Shown piece by piece: positions 57,606 to 64,000 of a DNA stretch of 64,000 bases. This DNA is from Acidimicrobiales bacterium. Lineage in GTDB: Bacteria > Actinomycetota > Acidimicrobiia > Acidimicrobiales > SZUA-35. A program made the position numbers and the translations under genes. A model generated the notes under the pieces. It was given only the letters and a program-made list of their open reading frames with translations. It had not been told where the DNA came from and searched no databases. Position 1 is the stretch's first letter. The number at the start of each line of letters is the position of its first letter. The stretch lies in the NCBI GenBank assembly GCA_028285495.1, contig JANQPB010000028.1, forward strand, positions 56,167 through 120,166, read 5' to 3'.

Positions 57606-58628
57606 CTACCCGGGTGCGGTCAGTTGCTCCCGGTGGGGGAAGATGCCGTAGATCCCGCCGGTGTGGAGGAACACGACGTCGCCGGCTCCGTCGCCACCAC
57701 CGGGACCACCGAAGCGGCCGGCCGCGATCTCCCGCAGCAGGGCGTGGAACGCCTTGCCGGTGTAGACCGGGTCGAGCACGATGCCCTCCAGCCGAGCCAC
57801 CCGCCGGATCGTGTCGTGGACCTCGGGGCCGGCCAGGCCGTAGCCGGGGCCGACGTGGCCGTCGAGGACCTCGCTGCCGTCGCCGTCGATGTCGGCCGGC
57901 TGCCGGTAGCGGCGACGCCACCGGTCGGCCAGATCGTCGATGCGCTCGTCGAGCTCCGGCGTCGACCGGGAGACGCTGATGCCGACCACGGCGGCGTCGA
58001 GTCCATACCTGGCGGCCCCGATCCGCAGCCCGGCGTGGGTGCCGGCCGAGCCGACGGCGGCGACCACGTGGCCGGCACGGATGCCGAGGCGATCGAGGTC
58101 GCCGGCCAGCTCGCCCGCCGCCTCGACGTAGCCCCACGCCCCGATCTCGTCGCTGGCCCCGACCGGGATGCAGAACGGCGTCCGTCCCCCCGCCCGATAG
58201 GGCTCGCCGACCTCGGCGAAGACCGCCGGCAGGTCGTCGAAGGCATCGTCGTCGACCCACGTCACGGCGGCGCCGAGCAACTCATCGAGCAGCAGGTTCC
58301 CGTCCGGGGCCCCGGACGGGGGTGATCCCCGCAGCGCGAGGTGGCAGCGGAGCCCGAGCCGGGCGGCGGCAAACGCCGTCTGGCGGCAGTGGTTCGACTG
58401 GGCCGCCCCCGCCGTCAGCACGACGTCGGCCCCCTCGGCCAGCGCCTGCCCCATCGAGAACTCGAGCTTGCGGAGCTTGTTGCCGCCGGCTGGGCCCTCG
58501 GTCAGGTCGTCACGCTTGATCCAGATCCTCGGGCCGCCGATCCGGGCCGACAGGTTGTCGAGGGGATGGAGCGGGGTCGGCAGCCGGGCCAGGCGCACCC
58601 GGGGCGGATCGGTGCTCGACGGTGCCAC
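57606..58628 (-). CDS. PLP-dependent D-cysteine desulfhydrase/ACC deaminase-family enzyme
   Basis: 340 aa. Tryptophan-synthase-beta fold. PLP lysine K51 in GGNKLRKLEF, then LTAGAAQSNHCRQTAFAAARLG, the glycine-rich phosphate loop VGSAGTHAGLRIGA, and LDPVYTGKAFHALL. The family contains D-cysteine desulfhydrase (DcyD) and 1-aminocyclopropane-1-carboxylate deaminase. Distinguishing active-site residues cannot be decided by eye, so the substrate stays open. GTG 58628 chosen because the sequence before it is low-complexity. Convergent with dapB. Confidence 0.88.
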   Translation of the reverse strand: MAPSSTDPPRVRLARLPTPLHPLDNLSARIGGPRIWIKRDDLTEGPAGGNKLRKLEFSMGQALAEGADVVLTAGAAQSNHCRQTAFAAARLGLRCHLALRGSPPSGAPDGNLLLDELLGAAVTWVDDDAFDDLPAVFAEVGEPYRAGGRTPFCIPVGASDEIGAWGYVEAAGELAGDLDRLGIRAGHVVAAVGSAGTHAGLRIGAARYGLDAAVVGISVSRSTPELDERIDDLADRWRRRYRQPADIDGDGSEVLDGHVGPGYGLAGPEVHDTIRRVARLEGIVLDPVYTGKAFHALLREIAAGRFGGPGGGDGAGDVVFLHTGGIYGIFPHREQLTAPG

Positions 58629-58758
58629 CGCCCCAGGCTCGCATCGGCCGGGCCAACGCTGCCAGTCCCGGGCCGGCCGGGGGGCGACGCCGCACGGCCG
58701 GTGAATCGGGTCGCTGCCCGACCTCGCCGCCGGCAGCGCGCCCCGGGCGGGGCGCCGC

Positions 58759-59607
58759 TCAGGGCGACGGGTCGTGGTGGGCGGCGCCCTCGGGCGGTGC
58801 GGGCGGTCGATCGTCGGCGCGCTCGGCGCCGGCACCGTTCGGTCCGCTGCCGTTGGTCTGGAGGCCGTCGTCGGCCGGCTCCTCGCCGCCGGGTTCGGCG
58901 ACTCCGGCGTCCTCGTCCTCGTCATCGTCGCGGGCGAGGTCCCGCAGGGTGGCCAGCTCGGAGTTGTCGCCCCGGAACTCGTTGTAGAGGCTCCAGGCCA
59001 CCAGGATCGCCGACACGATCAGCACCGGCACCCGGTAGCGGGCGATGAAGTCGATCACCGACTGGATCGGCGAGGCGAAGGCGACCCCGAGCTGGCGAAC
59101 CACGTACAGGCGGGCCACGGTGCCCGACAGGTTGAGGACGATGAAGGTGCGGAGCCGCACGCCGGTGGCGGCCGACAGGGCGCAGATGACGTTGTTCGGG
59201 GCAGCGAAGATGAGCGGGTACGAGGCCTTGCGGAAGAACCGCTCGCCGTCGTCGACCAGCGGGCCGTACGTCCGGCTGCGGCGGCGGACCCAGGCCATCG
59301 CCCGATCGCCGTACCAGAACCCCAACAGGTAGTAGACGGGGTCGGAGGCAACGAGTCTGGCGAAGCCGATGCCGTAGTAGGTCACGGCGTCGAGCTGGTT
59401 GGTGGCCAGCGCGAGGTTGCGGTTGCGGGGGTTGAGGGCGATCAGCCAGGCCGGGTGCCGATCGACGAACTCGGCCAGCGCCAGGTCGCCGATCATGGCC
59501 GCCCCCTGGGACAGGATGACCAGCCCGATGAGGATCCGCACCACGAACTTGCGTGGCGGCTTTCCTCGCTCCAATCGCACCCATCGATTCTGGCAGGCCC
59601 GGGGCAC
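58759..59607 (-). CDS. DedA/VTT-like integral membrane protein
   Basis: 282 aa. Four to five hydrophobic segments: VRILIGLVILSQGAAMIGD, DPVYYLLGFWYGDRAMAWV, YPLIFAAPNNVICALSAATG, FIVLNLSGTVARLYVV and VPVLIVSAILVAWSLYNEF. The segment order resembles DedA/SNARE-associated (VTT) proteins, which include lipid scramblases or undecaprenyl-phosphate flippases; the match is by eye. The last ~65 residues are acidic and Pro/Gly-rich, probably cytosolic. GTG 59607 is given as the start; GTG 59580 is a reasonable alternative. Same strand as the PLP gene, 130 nt upstream of it. Confidence 0.7.
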   Translation of the reverse strand: MPRACQNRWVRLERGKPPRKFVVRILIGLVILSQGAAMIGDLALAEFVDRHPAWLIALNPRNRNLALATNQLDAVTYYGIGFARLVASDPVYYLLGFWYGDRAMAWVRRRSRTYGPLVDDGERFFRKASYPLIFAAPNNVICALSAATGVRLRTFIVLNLSGTVARLYVVRQLGVAFASPIQSVIDFIARYRVPVLIVSAILVAWSLYNEFRGDNSELATLRDLARDDDEDEDAGVAEPGGEEPADDGLQTNGSGPNGAGAERADDRPPAPPEGAAHHDPSP

Positions 59608-59695
59608 AACGCGCGTGCTGGGCGCCCAGAAAGCGTGACGGGCCGGTGGCGGCCATCACACCGGTCCGGTTCGCTCGGCCCCCGTCCCCGGCCGC

Positions 59696-59701
59696 TACCG
59701 T
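59696..59701 (+). promoter_or_regulatory. -10 box TACCGT, leaderless SURF1 promoter
   Basis: TACCGT ends 6 nt before the GTG at 59708; no SD. Confidence 0.4.
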
Positions 59702-59707
59702 GAGGTC

Positions 59708-60583
59708 GTGGCCGCCGACTGGCGCTTCGCCCGGCAGCCGTTCTGGCTGTTCTCCCACGCCTTCGCCGGCGTCGTCATCGTGTCGTTCGTCGCGCTCGGG
59801 CTGTGGCAGCTCGATCGGCTCGGCCAGCGTCAGGACGCCAACCGGCTGATCGAGGAGCGGACGGCCGAGGTGCTCGACCTCGACACCGGCGCGCTCGCCG
59901 GGCTCACCGCCGGCGGCGACGGCTCGGCCGTCGACTACCAGGCCGTGAGGGCGACGGTCCGCACCGTCGAGTCGGACCTCGGTCGGGTGGTGAACCGCAC
60001 CGCCAACGGTGTGGCCGGCGAGCACGTCGTCGCCGTCGTCGAGCTGGCCGACGGGACGGAGCTGGCCGCCAACCGGGGGTTCGTGCCCCTGGTGCCGGTC
60101 ATCGACCCCGATCCGCTTCCGCCCGGCCCGGTCGTGGTCACCGGCTGGCTCCGGGCCACCGTCGAGCGGGGCTGGCTCGGCGCAACCGACGACGGCACCG
60201 GCGACGAGCTGCCCCGGTTCGACACCGAGCGGGTGGCGACCCGCCTCGGCCGAGACCTGCCGCCGGCCTGGCTCCAGATCGAGACCGTCGACGGGGCAGC
60301 GCCGGCCGGCGCGGCCATACCCGAGCCGATCCCGCTGCCGCCCCTCGACGACGGTCCCCACCTCGGCTATGCCGTGCAGTGGTTCATCTTCGCCACCCTC
60401 GGTGTCATCTTCTACGGCCTGCTGGTCGGCCGGCGGGCGACCGGCCACCGATCGACGATCACGATAGGCGGCGAGGCCGTCCCCCTCCCCGACGATCTCG
60501 AACCCGCCGACGGGTCGCTGGCTGGGTCGGGTGGGCCGGCGACCGGGGCCACCCCCGAGGCGCCGGTCGACGCACGCAGCTGA
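59708..60583 (+). CDS. SURF1-family cytochrome oxidase assembly protein
   Basis: 291 aa. Two transmembrane helices, near the N-terminus (about 17-35: HAFAGVVIVSFVALGLWQLDR) and near 230-250 (GYAVQWFIFATLGVIFYGLLVG), with an extracytoplasmic domain between, as in SURF1/Shy1. ANRGFVPLVP matches the conserved NRG(W/F)(V/I)P motif. It helps insert haem a into cytochrome c oxidase subunit I. The C-terminal 40 residues are acidic and disordered. No oxidase genes lie in the window. Confidence 0.93.
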   Translation: MAADWRFARQPFWLFSHAFAGVVIVSFVALGLWQLDRLGQRQDANRLIEERTAEVLDLDTGALAGLTAGGDGSAVDYQAVRATVRTVESDLGRVVNRTANGVAGEHVVAVVELADGTELAANRGFVPLVPVIDPDPLPPGPVVVTGWLRATVERGWLGATDDGTGDELPRFDTERVATRLGRDLPPAWLQIETVDGAAPAGAAIPEPIPLPPLDDGPHLGYAVQWFIFATLGVIFYGLLVGRRATGHRSTITIGGEAVPLPDDLEPADGSLAGSGGPATGATPEAPVDARS

Positions 60584-60653
60584 TCGCCGCCGTCGACCAC
60601 CAACGGTGGCCGGTGGGACGGAACCGGCGAACCCCCCACCCGGGGGGACTGGT

Positions 60654-60659
60654 AGGATC
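60654..60659 (+). promoter_or_regulatory. -10 box TAGGAT
   Basis: Ends 9 nt before the ATG at 60669. A CCCCCC-ACCC-GGGGGG hairpin (about 60633-60648) lies immediately upstream and may terminate the SURF1 transcript. Confidence 0.4.
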
Positions 60660-60668
60660 GGCAGGTCT

Positions 60669-61316
60669 ATGGTCCCGTCCGACCCGGAGCTGCTGGTGCT
60701 GCACGCCGTCCGACTCGCCGGCTTCGTCGACGCGCCGACGGTGGCGGGACGGCTCGGGCTCCCGATCGACGAGGTCGAGCGCCACCTGGCCAACGCCACC
60801 GCAGACGGGTTCGCCCGCCACCGCAGCGGCTCGCGCCCGGGTTGGTCGCTGACCGACGAGGGGCGCAAGGAGAACGAGCGCCTCCTGGCCGACGAGCTCG
60901 ACCGCTCCGGTCACCGGGACGTGGTCGAGTCGGCCTACCGGCGCTTCGTCGAGCTGAACCGCCGGGTGCTGGCGATCTGCACCGATTGGCAGGTGCTCGA
61001 CGTCGAGGCCAACGTCCTCAACGACCACGCCGACCCCGAGCACGATCGGGTGGTGATCGACCGCCTCGCCGAGCTCCACCGGCAGGCCGAGCCGGTGCTC
61101 ACCGAGCTCGGGGGTGCCCTGGCCCGCTACGCCGGGTACGGTCCGCGGTTCGACCGGGCGATGGCCAACATCCGATCGGGCGACCACGACTGGTTCACCC
61201 GCCCGACGATCGACTCCTACCACACGGTGTGGTTCGAGCTGCACGAGGACCTGCTGGCCACGCTCGGTCTCGACCGCAGCGCTGAGACCACCACCACGAC
61301 GAACCGAGGAAGCTGA
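60669..61316 (+). CDS. Winged-helix protein, putative transcriptional regulator
   Basis: 215 aa. The N-terminal 75 residues form a MarR-like winged helix (LLVLHAVRLAGFVDAPTVAG, then LGLPIDEVERHLANATADGF and SGSRPGWSLTDEGRKENERL). A helical C-terminal domain follows, with FVELNRRVLAICTDWQVLD and FDRAMANIRSGDHDWFTRPT. Similar proteins occur across actinobacteria as uncharacterised regulators, sometimes next to a pyruvate-phosphate-dikinase-like gene; not so here. It is 7 nt upstream of dapA, so the two are probably co-transcribed. Ligand and targets unknown. Confidence 0.78.
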   Translation: MVPSDPELLVLHAVRLAGFVDAPTVAGRLGLPIDEVERHLANATADGFARHRSGSRPGWSLTDEGRKENERLLADELDRSGHRDVVESAYRRFVELNRRVLAICTDWQVLDVEANVLNDHADPEHDRVVIDRLAELHRQAEPVLTELGGALARYAGYGPRFDRAMANIRSGDHDWFTRPTIDSYHTVWFELHEDLLATLGLDRSAETTTTTNRGS

Positions 61317-61323
61317 GAGAGCC

Positions 61324-62226
61324 ATGGCACGTTTCGGAGCTGTGCTGACCGCGATGGTCACGCCGTTCACCCCGGATGGGGCGCTCGACCTCGACGGCGC
61401 CCAGAACCTGGCCCGCCACCTGGTGGCCAACGGCAACGACGGCGTCGTCGTCGCCGGCACCACCGGCGAGTCACCGACGATCTCGTTCGAGGAGCAACGC
61501 GACCTCATCGTCGCCGTCCGGGAGGCCGTGCCCGACGCCTCGCTGGTTGCCGGCGCCGGCTCCAACTCGCTCGGCACCGCGATCAAGAACACCGAGATGG
61601 CCACCGCAGCCGGGGCCGACGGAATCCTCGCCGTGTGCCCGTACTACAACCGCCCGTCCCAGGAGGGTCTCTACCAGCACTTCGCGGCCTCGGCGGCCGC
61701 GACCGACCTCCCGGTCATGGTCTACGACGTGCCCGGTCGCACCGGCCGCAAGATCGCAACCGAGACGATCGCCCGCCTGGCCACCGACGTCGACAACGTG
61801 GTGGCCCTCAAGGACGCCGCCGCCGACCCGGCCGAGACGGCGAGGCTGACCACGATGGTCCCGGACGGGTTCGAGGTGTACTCGGGCGATGACAGCCTCA
61901 CCCTGCCCCTGCTGGCGGTCGGTGCCGTCGGCGTGGTCGGGGTCGTCACCCACTACGTCGGCCAGCAGATGGCCGACATGATCGTGGCGTTCAACGCCGG
62001 CGACGTCGCCACGGCCGCCGCGATCAACCGGTCGATGGTCCCGGCCTACGGTCACTTCGCCTACGACGACGCCCCGAGTCCCGTTCCGACCAAGGCGATG
62101 ATGAACGCCATCGGCGTGAAGGTGGGGGAGTGCCGCCTGCCGATGGGCCCCGCCCCCGACGACATCGAGCTGCGCTGCAAGGCCGTCCTGGCCGAGCTCG
62201 GTCGGGCAGACGGGGCCACCGGCTGA
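61324..62226 (+). CDS. dapA: 4-hydroxy-tetrahydrodipicolinate synthase
   Basis: 300 aa. Condenses pyruvate with aspartate semialdehyde. Schiff-base lysine K163 (VVALKDAAAD), Y134 (VYDVPGRTG), T46/T47 (AGTTGESPT) and YYNRPSQEG are all present. Follows the winged-helix gene by 7 nt; its stop overlaps the RNase J start (TGATG). dapA directly before the RNase J gene is the common actinobacterial order. Confidence 0.97.
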   Translation: MARFGAVLTAMVTPFTPDGALDLDGAQNLARHLVANGNDGVVVAGTTGESPTISFEEQRDLIVAVREAVPDASLVAGAGSNSLGTAIKNTEMATAAGADGILAVCPYYNRPSQEGLYQHFAASAAATDLPVMVYDVPGRTGRKIATETIARLATDVDNVVALKDAAADPAETARLTTMVPDGFEVYSGDDSLTLPLLAVGAVGVVGVVTHYVGQQMADMIVAFNAGDVATAAAINRSMVPAYGHFAYDDAPSPVPTKAMMNAIGVKVGECRLPMGPAPDDIELRCKAVLAELGRADGATG

Positions 62227-63905
62227 TGCCGTCACCGGTACGGATCTCGTTCCTCGGGGGCCTCGGCGAGATCGGTCGCAACTGCGCAGCGGTCGAGGTC
62301 GACGGGCGCATCATGCTCATCGACTGCGGCCTGATGTTCCCCGATTCCGACACCGCCGGCGTCGACCTCGTGCTGCCCGATTTCACGTATCTGCGGGAGA
62401 ACGCCCACCGGGTCGAGGGGGTGGTCGCCACCCACGGTCACGAGGACCACATCGGGGCGCTGAGCCACCTGCTCGACGAGATGCCGCTCAAGATCATCGG
62501 TTCGCCGCTCACCCTCGGCATGGCCAAGAACCGGATCGGCGAGCGGGGGGTGATGGACCAGGCGAGCTTCATCGAGGTCTCCGATGGCGACCGGATCGAC
62601 GTCGGCCCGTTCGACCTCGAGTTCTTCCCGGTCACCCACTCGGTGCCCCACGGCTTCGCCACCGCCTTCCACACCCCGCAGGGCGTCGTCCTGCACTCGG
62701 GCGATTTCAAGCTCGACATGACCCCGGTCGACTCCCGGCTCACCGATCTCGCCGGCCTCGGCCACCTGGCCAAGGACGACGGCGTCCGGCTGTTCCTGTG
62801 CGACTCGACCAACGCCGAGGAGGAGGGCTTCTCGGCCTCCGAGACCTCGATCGGGCAGTCGATCCAGGATCTGTTCCGGGCCCGCGACGGCCGGCGGATC
62901 ATCATCGCCTGCTTCGCCAGCCACATCCATCGGGTCCAGCAGATCGCCGACGCCGCCATTGCCTGCGGCCGGACGATCGCCACCCTCGGCCGCTCGATGA
63001 ACAACAACGTGGCCCTGGCCCGCCAGATGGGCCTGCTCCACATCCCCGATGCCAAGCTGCGAGACATCGAGGACGTCGACGACCTGGCCGACGGGCAGCT
63101 CTGCGTCATCTCGACCGGCTCCCAGGGCGAGCCGCTGTCGGCCCTGGCCCGCATGGCCTCGGGCGACTCGAAGTGGCTGAGCATCCGCGAGGGCGACTGC
63201 GTGATCCTGTCGTCGCACCCGATCCCCGGCAACGAGATGGGGGTCACCCGGGTCATCGACGGGCTGGTCAAGAAGGGGGCCGAGGTGGTCCACTCGGCCA
63301 CGGCCCGGGTCCACGCCACCGGTCACGCCAAGGCCGAAGAGCTGCGGGTGATGCACTCGATCGTGCAGCCCGAGTGGTTCATCCCGGTCCACGGCGAGTA
63401 CCGGCACCTGGCCACCCACGCCCGGCTGGCCAACGGCATGGGCACCGCGGCCGACAAGATCCTGATCTGCGCCGACGGCGACTCGGTGATCCTCGGCGAC
63501 GACGGCCTGAAGCGGGGCGAGGACATCTCGGCCGAGTACATCCACATCGCCGGCAGCGTCGGCGCCCTCGACGAGAACGTGCTGCTCGAGCGCCGGATCC
63601 TCGGTCAGGAGGGCTTCGTGTCGGTCATCGTGGCCCTGTCGATCGTCGGGGCCGACGCCGAGCTCCTGCGTGACCCCGAAGTCATCAGCCGGGGCTGGGT
63701 CGACGGCGAGGAGGGCGACCAGCTCCGCAAGGAGGCCACCCTGGCGGTCCGCGAGGCGATCGAGGACACGCTCGCCTCGGGCAAGCGGTCCCGCAAGGAC
63801 TTCGAGCGGGCGGCCAGGCGAGCGGTCGGTCGCTTCATCAACAAGCGGACCCGGCTGCGCCCGATGGTGGTGCCGGTCGTGCTCGGCGCCCACGAGGACG
63901 ACTAG
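62226..63905 (+). CDS. rnj: Ribonuclease J
   Basis: 559 aa. Metallo-beta-lactamase/beta-CASP ribonuclease with 5'-3' exo and endonuclease activity. Zinc site HGHEDH (70-75), FLGGLGEIGRNC at the start, VTHSVPHGFA, LHSGDFKLD, the beta-CASP ACFASHIHRVQQI, STGSQGEPLSAL and HATGHA motifs, and WFIPVHGEYRHL. The C-terminal domain (about 450-559) is normal. Coupled to dapA by a TGATG overlap. With pnp in the same window, two major mRNA-decay enzymes are clustered. Confidence 0.97.
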   Translation: MPSPVRISFLGGLGEIGRNCAAVEVDGRIMLIDCGLMFPDSDTAGVDLVLPDFTYLRENAHRVEGVVATHGHEDHIGALSHLLDEMPLKIIGSPLTLGMAKNRIGERGVMDQASFIEVSDGDRIDVGPFDLEFFPVTHSVPHGFATAFHTPQGVVLHSGDFKLDMTPVDSRLTDLAGLGHLAKDDGVRLFLCDSTNAEEEGFSASETSIGQSIQDLFRARDGRRIIIACFASHIHRVQQIADAAIACGRTIATLGRSMNNNVALARQMGLLHIPDAKLRDIEDVDDLADGQLCVISTGSQGEPLSALARMASGDSKWLSIREGDCVILSSHPIPGNEMGVTRVIDGLVKKGAEVVHSATARVHATGHAKAEELRVMHSIVQPEWFIPVHGEYRHLATHARLANGMGTAADKILICADGDSVILGDDGLKRGEDISAEYIHIAGSVGALDENVLLERRILGQEGFVSVIVALSIVGADAELLRDPEVISRGWVDGEEGDQLRKEATLAVREAIEDTLASGKRSRKDFERAARRAVGRFINKRTRLRPMVVPVVLGAHEDD

Positions 63906-64000
63906 GAGACCGCTGAGCAATTCTGGGTGAATGGCTCGCGTTCGGGGTCCAGATCGAAAAGACTGGTGGTCATGCAGGGCCAGTCGGATCGGGGTCGGGA
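63906..64000 (+). other. Right-edge region; possible start of another gene
   Basis: After RNase J the sequence becomes AT-richer (gcaattctgg, gatcgaaaag), like a promoter. An ATG at 63972 opens a frame (M-Q-G-Q-S-D-R-G-R) to the window end. In actinobacteria ftsK often follows the RNase J gene, but nine codons are too few to say. Confidence 0.25.

Noticed and set aside
1..64000. tRNA, rRNA, insertion sequences, prophage or CRISPR arrays
   Set aside because: Scanned by eye for T-loop motifs, transposase motifs and regular direct repeats; none convincing. A tRNAscan-SE and Infernal run would settle the RNA genes.

Overview
The window is a compact, very GC-rich bacterial chromosome segment with strong G/C preference at third codon positions. 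Its gene order is a core actinobacterial backbone: mutM-like, smc, ftsY, ffh, rpsP, a KH-domain gene, rimM, trmD, rplS, a DUF2469 gene, yraN, comM, dprA, whiG, an M23-like gene, rpsB, tsf, pyrH, frr, cdsA, dxr, an M50 protease gene, ispG, rimP, nusA, ylxR, infB, a DUF503 gene, rbfA, truB, ribF, rpsO, pnp, dapB, dapA and rnj. That order, the WhiG-type sigma factor and DUF2469 point to Actinomycetota. Several genes usual in Streptomyces or Mycobacterium are missing from this backbone (lepB/rnhB after rplS, uppS between frr and cdsA, proS after ispG, a M16 peptidase after pnp, thyX between dapB and dapA). This suggests a deep-branching class such as Acidimicrobiia. The lineage is an inference; there is no rRNA gene to test it.

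Layout. 1-6.4 kb: an Fpg/MutM homologue that has lost its catalytic residues, a ClbS/DfsB-like protein, SMC and a LysR regulator. 6.8-10.1 kb (minus strand): MoxR ATPase, DUF58 and VWA membrane protein. 10.3-14 kb: response regulator, histidine kinase and HtrA protease, arranged like mycobacterial MprA-MprB-PepD. 14-20 kb: FtsY and Ffh (SRP pathway), interrupted by an accessory trio: a DddP-like M24 enzyme, a 2OG-Fe(II) dioxygenase and a divergent LysR regulator with a perfect operator palindrome between them. 20-24 kb: ribosome and tRNA maturation genes, YraN, a tiny membrane protein, a zinc-finger protein and a lipoprotein cytochrome c. 24.5-29.8 kb: ComM, DprA, WhiG behind a long structured leader, a degenerate LytM protein and a LOG-family protein. 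30-39 kb: translation, UMP kinase, phospholipid, isoprenoid (MEP) and site-2 protease genes. 39.3-48.1 kb: the rimP-nusA-ylxR-infB-rbfA-truB-ribF block. 48.2-53.8 kb: a second accessory stretch (enolase-superfamily enzyme, Lrp regulator, VOC protein, and an AraC/PPOX-fold/nitrilase set) wrapped around rpsO. 54-64 kb: PNPase, lysine-pathway dapB and dapA, a PLP enzyme, a DedA-like membrane protein, SURF1, a winged-helix protein and RNase J. The start of a further gene may lie at the right edge.

Two regulatory themes recur. First, at least a dozen genes have a TANNNT box (often TAGGCT or TAGGAT) ending only 6-9 nt before the start codon, as expected for leaderless transcripts. Second, several translation and RNA-decay genes (rimP, infB, pyrH, rpsB, whiG, pnp) instead have a similar box followed by strong hairpins in the leader; in rimP and infB these have the form of intrinsic terminators right at the predicted transcript 5' end. 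Many neighbours overlap by ATGA, GTGA or TGATG, implying translational coupling.

There is no CRISPR array, prophage or insertion sequence, and I recognised no tRNA or rRNA. The best leads for something undescribed are the whiG leader RNA, the promoter-proximal terminators of the nusA-infB block, the DddP-like/dioxygenase module, and the catalytically stripped MutM and LytM homologues sitting at conserved loci.
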